Below are positions 8,991 to 17,926 of a stretch of 64,000 nucleotides of DNA, piece by piece; the stretch's first letter is position 1, and the number at the start of each line of letters is the position of its first letter. The notes under the pieces were generated by a model, which saw only the letters and a list, made by a program, of their open reading frames with translations, did not search any database and was not told the DNA's origin. The position numbers and the translations under genes are program-made. The DNA lies in the NCBI RefSeq assembly GCF_020748185.1, contig NZ_JAHZMO010000005.1, positions 62,001 to 126,000 of the forward strand, written 5' to 3'. The stretch comes from Terrisporobacter petrolearius. Lineage in GTDB: Bacteria > Bacillota > Clostridia > Peptostreptococcales > Peptostreptococcaceae.

Positions 8991-9437
8991 TTATAATATT
9001 TTATTATTTAAAACGTCTACTATTACTGATGGGTCTTGCTCCTTATATAAACCCTCTAAAAATTCAGTTTCTCCAAATAACTCCATTAATTTTGATAAAA
9101 GGCTTACTTGCTCTTCTTTTTGAGTAACTAATAATACAAATGCCATATTTACATTAATATCATTATTAGTACACATTTCTTTAAATTCACATTCATCTTT
9201 TAATCTTACAAATGCTACTCCTGGCTTATTTACATGTTCTGAATCTGTATGAGGTATAGCTAAGTTATACTTTTCAGTTCCTATAGCCGTTGGATATTGT
9301 TCTTCTCTTTTTATAATTGCATCCTTAAAAGACTCTTTCACATATCCTTTTTCAAATAGTTTGTCTGCTATAGACTTTAAAAATTCATCACTAGTTTTAT
9401 ATTCTACATCTAAAAATACTAGGTCATTACTTAACAT
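8991..9437 (-). CDS. gatA: PTS subunit IIA (fructose/mannitol/galactitol type)
   Basis: A 148-residue cytosolic EIIA of the PTS_EIIA_2 family. The phosphorylated His is His63 in NLAIPHTDSEHV, followed by KPGVAFVRL as in GatA and FruA-type IIA domains. It would take phosphate from HPr and pass it to the IIB partner. It sits between the IIB gene (9 bases upstream) and the IIC gene (28 bases downstream). Confidence 0.88.
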   Translation of the reverse strand: MLSNDLVFLDVEYKTSDEFLKSIADKLFEKGYVKESFKDAIIKREEQYPTAIGTEKYNLAIPHTDSEHVNKPGVAFVRLKDECEFKEMCTNNDINVNMAFVLLVTQKEEQVSLLSKLMELFGETEFLEGLYKEQDPSVIVDVLNNKIL

Positions 9438-9446
9438 TTATTCCAC

Positions 9447-9731
9447 CTACATTCCTAGTTTTGCAACTATATCATCCATTAATTTATCTACTCCCAATCC
9501 TGTTATAAAAGCTAATCCTGATACAACTGGTATATCTACACTTTGGTTAAATTGAGCTGTAGTAACAATCATATCATGTCCTGACACTTTTCCTGGTAAT
9601 TCTGCTACTGTACATTGAGTAAATGAAACTTGTCCTTCTAAGCCTCTTTTTTTAAATCCAGCTTTTAGTTTTTGTATTGCTACTGTTGATGTTGCTATCC
9701 CTGCTCCACATGCTACTACTATTTTTTTCAT
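9447..9731 (-). CDS. gatB: PTS subunit IIB, galactitol type
   Basis: A 94-residue cytosolic EIIB. The P-loop MKKIVVACGAGIATSTVA carries the phospho-accepting Cys8, and the short length matches GatB. It relays phosphate from the IIA His to the incoming polyol at IIC. The start has GGGAGAAAAGG upstream. The gene follows the activator by 18 bases. Confidence 0.88.
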   Translation of the reverse strand: MKKIVVACGAGIATSTVAIQKLKAGFKKRGLEGQVSFTQCTVAELPGKVSGHDMIVTTAQFNQSVDIPVVSGLAFITGLGVDKLMDDIVAKLGM

Positions 9732-9749
9732 AATCCTTTTCTCCCTTTA

Positions 9750-11684
9750 TTAATATAATTTCTTAATATAATTTAAATCTTTTTTATTAATTATTTTTTC
9801 TACTTTATACATTTCATCAACTTGGTTATATATGTCCAAAAATAAGTTTTCATGTTCTAAAAATACCTCTTTATTTATGGCTATCATCATTACTAGTTGA
9901 ACTTCTGAGTACACCCATTTTATTGGTTCTTCCAAAATCGCCACATAAATTCCAGGTTTTTTTACTTCTCCAACTAATGCATGAGGAATGGCAACCATGT
10001 TTCCTATTTCTGTTGATGAAAGTTGTTCTCTTTCCATAAAGGAATTTTTCATTACTTCGTCTATATATCCTAATTCATACATTTTATTTGACATGTATTC
10101 TACCACCTCTAAATAATTATCCTTCTTTAAGTTTGGTAAGAATATTTCATCTTTAAAGTATGATTTTATATCTAGCTTGTAATTTTCATTTCCTTTACTT
10201 ATAAAATGATTTATTTTATTCATATCTGTATCACTTAAAATAGGTGATACATTTATAATAGGTAAGTTTTTGTACTGTAGGTTAATAGTTGAAATTATTA
10301 AGTCAATATCTTTAAAATCTAACTCCTCCAATTTATAAGATGGATATACTCCACAAATCTGAATTTTAGATCCAAATCTATTTGATAATTTACTTCTTAG
10401 AAGTATGGATGTTCCCATACCAGATGCACATATAACAATCACTCGAAGTCTATCTTTTCTTCCTTTTATGTTCATCCTTTCTAGGGCTCCACCAAAATGT
10501 AGTGCCAAAAATCCAACTTCATTCTCATCTACTTCCACATTCATATCTTCTTCTATGGCTCTAGCCAAGAAGTTTGATAACTCGTAAGCTAATACATAGT
10601 TTTTCTTTATTTGATCCAGCAAATTATTTCTTATTTTCATTTTATATTGTATTCTGTGAAGAACACTTTTTAAATGAACAAGAAGACCATTTTCTAGAAT
10701 TTCATCATGAGTAAAATCTATACCTATTTGCAAATAAATCTCTTTTAAAGACTTTCTTATAGTTTTCAGATTGTCACTATCTTCTTCATCTATAAAATAG
10801 TTATCATCTTTAAACAATCTGTTTTGAGATTTTAAATGCTGGTATATATACACAACCTCTGCTGTTGGAAATTCAATTTTCGTAAGCTTACATATTTGTC
10901 TACAAAGATTTAATGATGCTTCATATTCAATCTCATCTGATGGTATATGCTTTACTTTTTCTTCATTGATAATCTTGTCATTTTTTATTCTTGTAATAGT
11001 AATCACTATGTGATTGAATAAATTATCAAACCCTAAATCAGTAATATTTAAGTCGTATTTATTTATTACATCAATTATTATAGATTTAATACTCTCTGAA
11101 GACTTTGTGTCTATCATTTCTAAAATAGTTTCTGATTTTTCTTGGCCTATTTTATGCACAATATAATCAGATAAAAAATATCTAAACTTAGCTTCATCAC
11201 CACTAATATAAACACCTGAGTTTCCTTTGCGAGATAATTTTAAGTCATAATTATGTAATATACTTTTTACTACCTTCAGATCATTTTTTAATGTAGATAA
11301 ACTTATAAATAACTCATCACATAACTCATCTTGTTTAATGGATTCTGTCTCACTATCCACATATAGAAATGCTAGTTTTCTAATTAGCCACTCTACTCTG
11401 TTTTCTTCTAAAGTATATACACAGTTGCAATCGATTTCTCCAACTATACTTTTTAACATTTTATAGTCATCATAATTGTCATATTTTATTTTATATCCAT
11501 GACTTCTCTTAGAAATTATTTCACAGTTATATGATTTCAAAAACTCATTTATATCCTTTATGTCCCTTTGTACTGTTTTTACAGATATTTGATTTATTTT
11601 TGCCAAATCATTTCCACTTATATAACCATCAGTACTTATAATTGCATTTATTATCCCTCTTTGTCTACTTGTTGCTTTTATCAT
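9750..11684 (-). CDS. BglG/MtlR-type transcriptional activator with PRDs and PTS EIIB/EIIA domains
   Basis: A 644-residue regulator in the order: N-terminal helix-turn-helix (GYISGNDLAKINQISVKTVQRDI), a second HTH-like region, two PRDs (around 190-400, with conserved His such as FNHIVITI and IYQHLKSQN), a GatB-like EIIB domain (VIVICASGMGTSILLRSKL) and a C-terminal EIIA domain (MVAIPHALVGEVKKPGI). PTS components phosphorylate PRDs to set activity by substrate and carbon status. Start at 11684 (MIKATSRQRG) is chosen because GAGGGAG lies 6 bases upstream. It heads the gatBAC operon it most likely controls. Confidence 0.9.
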   Translation of the reverse strand: MIKATSRQRGIINAIISTDGYISGNDLAKINQISVKTVQRDIKDINEFLKSYNCEIISKRSHGYKIKYDNYDDYKMLKSIVGEIDCNCVYTLEENRVEWLIRKLAFLYVDSETESIKQDELCDELFISLSTLKNDLKVVKSILHNYDLKLSRKGNSGVYISGDEAKFRYFLSDYIVHKIGQEKSETILEMIDTKSSESIKSIIIDVINKYDLNITDLGFDNLFNHIVITITRIKNDKIINEEKVKHIPSDEIEYEASLNLCRQICKLTKIEFPTAEVVYIYQHLKSQNRLFKDDNYFIDEEDSDNLKTIRKSLKEIYLQIGIDFTHDEILENGLLVHLKSVLHRIQYKMKIRNNLLDQIKKNYVLAYELSNFLARAIEEDMNVEVDENEVGFLALHFGGALERMNIKGRKDRLRVIVICASGMGTSILLRSKLSNRFGSKIQICGVYPSYKLEELDFKDIDLIISTINLQYKNLPIINVSPILSDTDMNKINHFISKGNENYKLDIKSYFKDEIFLPNLKKDNYLEVVEYMSNKMYELGYIDEVMKNSFMEREQLSSTEIGNMVAIPHALVGEVKKPGIYVAILEEPIKWVYSEVQLVMMIAINKEVFLEHENLFLDIYNQVDEMYKVEKIINKKDLNYIKKLY

Positions 11685-11754
11685 TTTTATCTCCCTCATA
11701 TTTATATAGTATCAATAAGTATTTTTTTTAAATAGTCTTTATATTTCTCTTATA

Positions 11755-11795
11755 AAAGGACATTTGTCGTCTCACTTGGCAAAATAATGTCCTTT
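11755..11795. repeat. Inverted repeat upstream of the PTS activator
   Basis: AAAGGACATT (11755-11764) pairs perfectly with AATGTCCTTT (11786-11795). Inside, TTTGTC and GGCAAA extend the pairing with one wobble. It lies about 70-110 bases upstream of the activator start on its template side, where it could be an operator or a 5' leader hairpin. Confidence 0.5.
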
Positions 11796-11874
11796 ATAAT
11801 TTTACTACTTTTATACATGTAATTAATAGAGTAGAAATTGATTTTTATAATTTACAAAGTCAGTATTAATACCT

Positions 11875-11921
11875 GTATCATTTGGCATATTACATTATTT
11901 ATCACTTATACCAAATGATAC
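11875..11921. repeat. 11-base inverted repeat upstream of the alpha/beta hydrolase
   Basis: GTATCATTTGG (11875-11885) and CCAAATGATAC (11911-11921) are perfect complements with 25 bases between; pairing continues inward with one mismatch. It ends 58 bases before the hydrolase start. Without a T-run it is more likely an operator or leader hairpin than a terminator. Confidence 0.5.
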
Positions 11922-11979
11922 TACGTCAAAATATAAGCAACATATGATAATATATTTCTTAAATCTTTATGGGGGTATT

Positions 11980-12918
11980 ATGTATGAAAAGGATAAAAAA
12001 ATAATAATAGCCCTTTTGCTTATCTTCTCGATTGGAGGCATAGGGGTTAGTTCTTTGGTAGGAATATTCTTTTATAATTTAGCAGTAAATGCAAATTATT
12101 CAAAAGAAATAGTATATGCAGATCATAATGGTGACAAATTGCGAGATGATGAAAAATGGCTTGAAAAAGAATCAAATTATACTGAAAGTTATATTGAATC
12201 TAATGATAATTTAAATTTGCATTCTTATGTGATAAATCAAAATAATAATACCAATAAATGGGCAATTGTTGTTCATGGTTACGGTGGCAGTGGTAAGTTA
12301 ATGAGTTCTAAAGCAAAATATTTTTATGAAATGGGATATAATGTATTAATTCCAGATTTAAGAGGTCATGGAAAAAGTGAAGGTGAATATATTGGTATGG
12401 GATGGAAAGATAGACTAGATATAATAAGTTGGATTAACTTTATAGTTAAAAATAATTCAACTTCTAAAATAGTTCTTCACGGTACTTCCATGGGTGCTGC
12501 CACGGTCTTAATGGCTTCAGGAGAAGATTTACCTTCTAATGTGAAAGCTATTGTAGCTGATTGTGCTTATACATCCGCTTGGGATGAATTTAGTTATCAA
12601 TTAGAAACTTATTTAAAGGTACCAGCTTCTTATGTCCTAAATGTTACTAATATTGTTACTAAGTTAAAAGCTGGATACTCTTTTAAAGAAGCTTCTGCAA
12701 TAAATGCAGTAAAAAAATCTACCGTACCTATTCTTTATATTCATGGTGATAGTGATAAGTTCGTTCCTTATTCTATGATGGACAAGTTATATAATGCCAC
12801 TAAATCTCCAAAGGAAAAATTAACTGTTGAAGGTGCTGAACATTCAAATTCAGATTTAATTTCACCTTACCTTTATTGGCTTACAATAAATGATTTTGTA
12901 GAAAAATATATTCCTTAA
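11980..12918 (+). CDS. Membrane-anchored alpha/beta hydrolase
   Basis: A 312-residue protein with an N-terminal hydrophobic segment (IIIALLLIFSIGGIGVSSLVG) that acts as signal anchor, then an extracytoplasmic alpha/beta-hydrolase fold. The oxyanion region is VVHGYGGSG, the nucleophile Ser sits in HGTSMGAATVL (GxSxG), acid Asp in YIHGDSDKFVP and His in GAEHSNS. This matches the YfhR/BEM46-like hydrolases of Firmicutes; substrate unknown. Start at 11980 is chosen because GGGGG precedes it; the upstream in-frame ATG at 11944 has no binding site. It is divergent from the PTS activator and monocistronic. Confidence 0.85.
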   Translation: MYEKDKKIIIALLLIFSIGGIGVSSLVGIFFYNLAVNANYSKEIVYADHNGDKLRDDEKWLEKESNYTESYIESNDNLNLHSYVINQNNNTNKWAIVVHGYGGSGKLMSSKAKYFYEMGYNVLIPDLRGHGKSEGEYIGMGWKDRLDIISWINFIVKNNSTSKIVLHGTSMGAATVLMASGEDLPSNVKAIVADCAYTSAWDEFSYQLETYLKVPASYVLNVTNIVTKLKAGYSFKEASAINAVKKSTVPILYIHGDSDKFVPYSMMDKLYNATKSPKEKLTVEGAEHSNSDLISPYLYWLTINDFVEKYIP

Positions 12919-12977
12919 TTTTAATTTTAATTATATTTTTCATGAATTAACTAAATTATAAATTCTATATATTAAAA

Positions 12978-13005
12978 AATAAGCCTCTAATTAAAGAGGC
13001 TTATT
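12978..13005. terminator. Bidirectional terminator between hydrolase and aminopeptidase genes
   Basis: AATAAGCCTCT (12978-12988) and AGAGGCTTATT (12995-13005) form a perfect 11-base stem with a 6-base loop between two convergent genes. Confidence 0.8.
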
Positions 13006-13038
13006 CCTAAAATTCAAATTTAATTCACGTATAAAATA

Positions 13039-14817
13039 CTATATAGCTCTAGTGTACCCTTTTAACCATTCAGCTTCTTCAGTAGTTAAGAATGGGCTAA
13101 CTGTATCAAATACCATTTTGTGATATTCATTTAAGTATGCTTTGTCATCTTCTTTCATAAGATCAGCATCTATAGCATCTAAATCTATTGGCGCTATTGT
13201 TATTGGTTCAAATTCCATAAATTGACCATATTCGTTTTTAATACCTTTTTTACAAAGCATTTCATTTTCTAATCTTATTCCATGAGAACCAGCTTTGTAG
13301 AATCCAGGCTCATTAGTAGTTATCATGCCTTCTTCTAATGTAGCTAAGTTTCTGTTGTCCCATCTGAAACCATTTGGAGCTTCATGAACATTTAGTACAT
13401 GACCTATACCATGTCCCGTTCCGTGGTTGTAGTTAAGATTTTGTTCCCACATGATTCCTCTAGCTAATATATCTAAATAGTATCCATTTGCACCATATAA
13501 GAATTTAGCTCCAGATAATCTTATCATTGCTCTAGCAACTGATGTAAAGTTAGATTTTTCTTCTTCTGTAAGTTCTCCTAAAGCAAAAGTTCTAGTTATA
13601 TCAGTTGTACCATCGAAGTATTGTCCACCTGAATCTAATAAGAATAATCCTTTTGGCTCTAAAGTAGTATTACTTTCCTCAGTAGCACTGTAGTGAACTA
13701 TTGCCCCATTAGCACCGTACCCAGCTATAGAAGCGAAACTTGGTTCTATAAACTGTCCTTGTTCTTTTCTAAGTTCAGTCAATTTATCTGCTGCACTTAT
13801 TTCAGTTATTTCTATTTTTCCTATGTTATTTTTTAACCAGTACATAAACTTAGTTACAGCAACACCATCTCTTATATGAGCTTTTTTAGTGTTTTCTATT
13901 TCTACAGGATTTTTTTGTGCTTTAAATATAGTTGAAGGATTCATAGCATTAACTACTTTTACACCTTCAGGTATATTTTTTAATATTGTGTAATTTATTT
14001 TGTTGCAATCAACTAAAACTACATCTTCTTTTTCTATAGTTTTAACAAACTCATCTATTTCAAAGTATCCTTTTATTTCAACTACTTCTTCACCAAAACT
14101 TGCTTTTATTTCTTGATTTAATTTATTTTCATCAACAAATAATACAGCTTTGTCTAAAGTAACTACTGCATAAGAAAGTACAACTGGATTGTATTTAACA
14201 TCTCCACCTCTTATATTGAATAACCAAGCTATGTCATCTAAGCTTGTTAATATGTGAGTTGTTGCTCCTGCATCTTGCATAGCTTTTCTAACTCTAGCTA
14301 CTTTACTTGTAAAGTCTTCACCACTGTATTTAACATCTAATAAAAATGCTTTTGCATCAGATAAAGCTGGTCTATCTTCCCATACTTCATCTAATAAGTC
14401 ACCTTCATAAGATATAGTTATATTTTTTTTAGTTAAACTAGCTTCTAATCCAGCTCCCATAGCTGCACTTATAGCTCTTCCGTCAAATCCTATTTTAGAA
14501 CCTTCTGGAACTTCATTTTCTATGTATTCAAAAGTTGTAGGAACGTTTTCTTCTCCCATTTTATAAAGTTCAGCACAAGAAGTTGATAATTCCTTTTCAG
14601 CTTGTAAGAAATATCTCCCGTCTGTCCAAAGTATAGCCTTCTCTGGAGTTATTACTACAGTACCAGCTGAACCAGTAAATCCTGATATAAATTGTCTTCC
14701 TTTGAAGAATTCCCCAACATACTCACTTTGATGATAATCTGCTGATGGAATTATGTAAGCAAATATGCCTTTTTCTTTCATAACACTTCTTAATTTTGAA
14801 ATTCTGTCATTAATCAT
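13039..14817 (-). CDS. Xaa-Pro aminopeptidase, M24B family (three-domain type)
   Basis: A 592-residue cytosolic metallopeptidase that removes N-terminal residues preceding proline. It has two creatinase-like N-terminal domains (with WTDGRYFLQAEKEL near residues 64-77) and a C-terminal pita-bread catalytic domain. Metal ligands are visible in order: Asp in LLDSGGQYFDGTTDITR (two Asp), His in HGTGHGIGHVLNVHEAP, Glu in TTNEPGFY and Glu in IRLENEML. The length and C-terminal extension (LTTEEAEWLKGYTRAI) match the long APP1-type enzymes. It shares direction and a 15-base gap with the upstream Nudix gene, so they are probably cotranscribed. Confidence 0.93.
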   Translation of the reverse strand: MINDRISKLRSVMKEKGIFAYIIPSADYHQSEYVGEFFKGRQFISGFTGSAGTVVITPEKAILWTDGRYFLQAEKELSTSCAELYKMGEENVPTTFEYIENEVPEGSKIGFDGRAISAAMGAGLEASLTKKNITISYEGDLLDEVWEDRPALSDAKAFLLDVKYSGEDFTSKVARVRKAMQDAGATTHILTSLDDIAWLFNIRGGDVKYNPVVLSYAVVTLDKAVLFVDENKLNQEIKASFGEEVVEIKGYFEIDEFVKTIEKEDVVLVDCNKINYTILKNIPEGVKVVNAMNPSTIFKAQKNPVEIENTKKAHIRDGVAVTKFMYWLKNNIGKIEITEISAADKLTELRKEQGQFIEPSFASIAGYGANGAIVHYSATEESNTTLEPKGLFLLDSGGQYFDGTTDITRTFALGELTEEEKSNFTSVARAMIRLSGAKFLYGANGYYLDILARGIMWEQNLNYNHGTGHGIGHVLNVHEAPNGFRWDNRNLATLEEGMITTNEPGFYKAGSHGIRLENEMLCKKGIKNEYGQFMEFEPITIAPIDLDAIDADLMKEDDKAYLNEYHKMVFDTVSPFLTTEEAEWLKGYTRAI

Positions 14818-14832
14818 ATTAAACCACCTTTA

Positions 14833-15393
14833 TTATTTTAAATCATTTAGCTTCTTATTAAGTTTGCCATAGATTTTTTTCATATAAGGCTCATTACTAG
14901 CTTCAACTGCTTCATCTAAGTCAAACCATTTGACTCCACTATTTTCATCGGCTTTAATGTGTGTCATTTCATTTTCATCAGCACAAAGTAAATAAGTAAC
15001 ATTTAGATGCATGTGAGATGCCACATATTTACCTTTTTTCATATGACCATCTACTCCAAGAACTTCTAAAGAAAAAATTTCCTCAGATAAAGGTGTTACA
15101 TTTTTTAGCCCAGTTTCCTCTTTTGCTTCCTTCAACGAAACATAAAGTAAGTCACTATCACCATCAGCATGTCCACCAGTCCATGACCATGAGTCATAAA
15201 TGTTATGATAAATCATCAGTACTTTTGTTTTATCTTTATTTACTATCCAACAAGATGAAGTAAAATGACCTATCTCATTATTTCTAGTAAGCACATCATC
15301 AAAAGTGTTAATGTATTTTATCATTATTTCCTTGTCTTTTTCTTCTGCACAGTTGAATGGTAGATAATTTTCTATTTTTCTTATTAAATCCAT
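14833..15393 (-). CDS. Nudix hydrolase
   Basis: A 186-residue cytosolic protein. The Nudix box is recognisable (residues about 73-96: GGHADGDSDLL ... KEAKEETGL), with the REUxEE core as KEAKEE. The first Glu position of the consensus is replaced (Asp/Ser), so the box is slightly non-canonical. It would hydrolyse a nucleoside diphosphate linked to another moiety; substrate unknown. The start has GGGGAGG upstream, and the gene precedes the Xaa-Pro aminopeptidase by 15 bases. Confidence 0.85.
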   Translation of the reverse strand: MDLIRKIENYLPFNCAEEKDKEIMIKYINTFDDVLTRNNEIGHFTSSCWIVNKDKTKVLMIYHNIYDSWSWTGGHADGDSDLLYVSLKEAKEETGLKNVTPLSEEIFSLEVLGVDGHMKKGKYVASHMHLNVTYLLCADENEMTHIKADENSGVKWFDLDEAVEASNEPYMKKIYGKLNKKLNDLK

Positions 15394-15602
15394 GTTTACC
15401 TCCCCATTAATAATGATCCTCTTTCAAATTCTATAATATTATTTATTAATAATCAACAGTGTAATTATATTAAAATAATATTTTTATTTTAACCTTGTTA
15501 TTTTAACTTTTTATTAAGATATTCTGTAGCTTTTACTACAATTAAAACTTATTATCCTGTTTTATATGCTAACCTTATTTACTAATTAATTTATTTAATA
15601 TT

Positions 15603-15638
15603 AAAAGCGTCTACACTAATTATTCTGTAGACGCTTTT
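15603..15638. terminator. Terminator downstream of the ABC importer operon
   Basis: AAAAGCGTCTACA (15603-15615) and TGTAGACGCTTTT (15626-15638) form a perfect 13-base stem with flanking A/T runs just past the ATPase stop codon. Confidence 0.85.
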
Positions 15639-15652
15639 CTTTATATATTTTT

Positions 15653-16339
15653 CTAAATGGCATTATATATTTCTTCCTTTGTAATTTCCTTACTTGTAAA
15701 TACATTTTTAATCTCAATTGGTGAATTTCCAAGTACATAGATTTTATCTGACAATAAAATTGCTTCTTCTATATCATGAGTTACAAATAATACTGTTCTT
15801 TCTTCTCTTTCTAATATTTGTTTAAAATTATTCATTATTATTTCTTTATTAATAACATCAATAGATTTAAATGGCTCATCCATTATAATGATTTTGGATG
15901 GGTAAATAAAAGCTCTTGCAATATTCACCCTTTGTCTAAGCCCTCCACTTAACATTTGAGGATAGTAATTTTTATATTCTTTTATTCCTACTAAATCCAA
16001 ATATTTATCACATAGTTCTTCAGATGTTTTTTTATTATAAAGTTTTTTTACTACAAGAACAATATTCTCACTTACTGTTAACCAGTCAATTAACCTGTCA
16101 TCTTGAAATATATAACTTACTCCATACTTTTCTATTGTTTCAAAACCCTCTTTATCATTAGGAATTATTCCACTAATTATATTTAATAATGTACTTTTTC
16201 CACATCCTGATTTTCCAATAATACAATTGACTTTATTTTTATAAAAATCTATACTAAAATCTTTAAATACAAGTTTCTCATTAAATTTTTTATTTATATT
16301 TTTAACGGATATCATTTCTTCTTTATTTATCGTCTCCAT
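15653..16339 (-). CDS. ABC importer ATP-binding protein (nitrate/sulfonate/taurine type)
   Basis: A 228-residue ATPase with Walker A GKSGCGKST (around 42-50), Q-loop FQDDRLIDW, signature LSGGLRQR, Walker B IIIMDEP and switch His in VTHDIEE. The Q-loop FQDDRL...W motif and length are typical of SsuB/TauB/NrtD and of ThiZ-type ATPases. It overlaps the permease gene by 13 bases, so the pair is translationally coupled. It would power import of a small organic anion or thiamine precursor; the substrate cannot be read from the ATPase. Confidence 0.85.
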   Translation of the reverse strand: METINKEEMISVKNINKKFNEKLVFKDFSIDFYKNKVNCIIGKSGCGKSTLLNIISGIIPNDKEGFETIEKYGVSYIFQDDRLIDWLTVSENIVLVVKKLYNKKTSEELCDKYLDLVGIKEYKNYYPQMLSGGLRQRVNIARAFIYPSKIIIMDEPFKSIDVINKEIIMNNFKQILEREERTVLFVTHDIEEAILLSDKIYVLGNSPIEIKNVFTSKEITKEEIYNAI

Positions 16340-17109
16340 GCAAAAGCTCTCCTTAGAAATAAATTTTCAATAAGGTTTAATAAGGATGAGATTATTACAA
16401 TGATTATTATCCAAGCAAAAATAGCAGTGGTATTAAAGTTTACTTTTTCACTTTGAATCATTGCTCCTATCCCATATAAAGGTTGTCCATAAACTTCTCC
16501 TGCTATTACAATTTTAAATCCAAGAGAAATAGTCGATGATAAAATTGATATTAGGGAAAACTTTATTGCTGGCAAGTATATTTTTAGTATTTTATCTTTT
16601 CTACTAATTTTATATAAGTCAGACATTTCTAAAATTCCCTTGTCTATATTTTTCATAGCTCCTAAAACTGCATCGTATAAAACTGGAAATACCATAATGA
16701 ATACAACAATATATGGAGCACTTTCTTTATTAAACCAGATTAATGTTAAAACTATTAAAACCATGTTAGGTATAGAGCTGGCTAGAGATGTTATTGGTGT
16801 TAAAAAATTTTTAAATATATTTAAGCTATAAGAAATTATTCCTAAGACAAATGCTACAACTAATGCCATGACAAAACTTAATATGCACCTTGTTATAGTT
16901 GAAAATACATCTAAAATAAATCTATCTTCTAATACAATCTCTTTTATACTTGTAAAAACTTGCCCCAATGTAGGTAAGTATATATCATTATTTATTTTAA
17001 GAGCTATTATCTGCCATAAAAATAACAAGATAACACAAGAAAGAACTACCTGTATTTTATCTTTATCTTTAAATGATTTTATTTTATTATTTGTGGTAAA
17101 CTGACTCAT
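16327..17109 (-). CDS. ABC importer permease (SsuC/TauC/ThiX-like)
   Basis: A 260-residue inner-membrane permease with about six transmembrane segments and the EAA-type loop (DLYKISRKDKILKIYLPAIKFSLISILSSTISLGFK). The N-terminus after the first segment carries LPTLGQVFTSIKEIV, the conserved 'LPTP..V' motif of SsuC/TauC-type permeases. GGGGGAG lies upstream of the start. No substrate-binding protein gene is adjacent on either side, which is unusual for this family. Confidence 0.85.
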   Translation of the reverse strand: MSQFTTNNKIKSFKDKDKIQVVLSCVILLFLWQIIALKINNDIYLPTLGQVFTSIKEIVLEDRFILDVFSTITRCILSFVMALVVAFVLGIISYSLNIFKNFLTPITSLASSIPNMVLIVLTLIWFNKESAPYIVVFIMVFPVLYDAVLGAMKNIDKGILEMSDLYKISRKDKILKIYLPAIKFSLISILSSTISLGFKIVIAGEVYGQPLYGIGAMIQSEKVNFNTTAIFAWIIIIVIISSLLNLIENLFLRRAFAWRR

Positions 17110-17240
17110 CTAGAACTGCTCCCCCTACATATTTATGGTAAAAGTATAACCCTTCAAAAAGGTTTAAAACCTTATTTTCATAGTACTACAATTGGTAGTA
17201 TTATTCAATAAGGCTTGTTTTAGTCATTATATTTAATTAT

Positions 17241-17912
17241 TTATTCTTTTACAGATTCATCTGATTTGGGACATAAAGCTTCTAGCTTACTATAAAGAAC
17301 ACTACTTTTTTCTATTCCCCATTTCGTCTTGTATGGAGCATATTTACATTGAATCATATCCATAGTGATTGTTATTTTTAGGTTTTTACCTTGATACTCT
17401 TTTGCATTTGTATCATCACTTCCACCTAAAAATTTAATTCCTTCAACTAGTTCCATTGCTTTTTCTCTTGTTGTTACAGAATCCATATAATATAAATAAC
17501 CATCATTACATTTATACCAATAATCTTTTCCACTAGTAGTAAAATCATTCTTTACTATATCATTAGTATAGATAAATTTAATATTTGATACTGGAAGAGT
17601 AGTTTTACTATCTCCATTATACCAGCTTGGTTCTATTTTAACTCTAAGTAAACTTGGTGCAGTTGCATTGGGTTTAATATTAATGGTTTTAGAAATTGTA
17701 TCACCAGGTACAATTCCATCTATGTTTGTATCTTGTGTATTAACTACTGTTCCCTCTATTTTACCATCTACAGTTAAAGTATTCCCTACTTCTTTGTCAA
17801 CCGCCTTATCTCCTCCAATAAAGTAACCAAACCCAAGTGCTCCAAGCGGTATTAATATACATGCTAATGCTATAGCAATTTTCCTCGTTTTACTTTTATT
17901 TCTATTTTCCAT
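17241..17912 (-). CDS. Secreted protein with alternate-signal (TasA/camelysin-like) features
   Basis: A 223-residue protein with a basic N-terminus (KSKTRK), a hydrophobic signal segment (IAIALACILIPLGALGFGYFIGG) and a secreted domain. After the signal comes GIVPGDTISKTINIKPNATAPSLLRVKI, resembling the 'PGD ... N ... R' beta-strand pattern of TasA/CalY-like matrix proteins. The block DYWYKCNDGYLYYMDSVT recurs in the next gene as SWFISEDNYIYYTKPLK, so the two are probably distant paralogues. It is the last gene of a three-gene secreted-protein operon, 14 bases after its neighbour. The function is unknown and the TasA resemblance is tentative. Confidence 0.6.
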   Translation of the reverse strand: MENRNKSKTRKIAIALACILIPLGALGFGYFIGGDKAVDKEVGNTLTVDGKIEGTVVNTQDTNIDGIVPGDTISKTINIKPNATAPSLLRVKIEPSWYNGDSKTTLPVSNIKFIYTNDIVKNDFTTSGKDYWYKCNDGYLYYMDSVTTREKAMELVEGIKFLGGSDDTNAKEYQGKNLKITITMDMIQCKYAPYKTKWGIEKSSVLYSKLEALCPKSDESVKE

Positions 17913-17926
17913 TTTAACCTCCCCCT

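Noticed and set aside
17110-17240. Riboswitch (for example TPP) ahead of the ABC importer
   Set aside because: Only a small AAGGTT/AACCTT hairpin is visible; no aptamer core.
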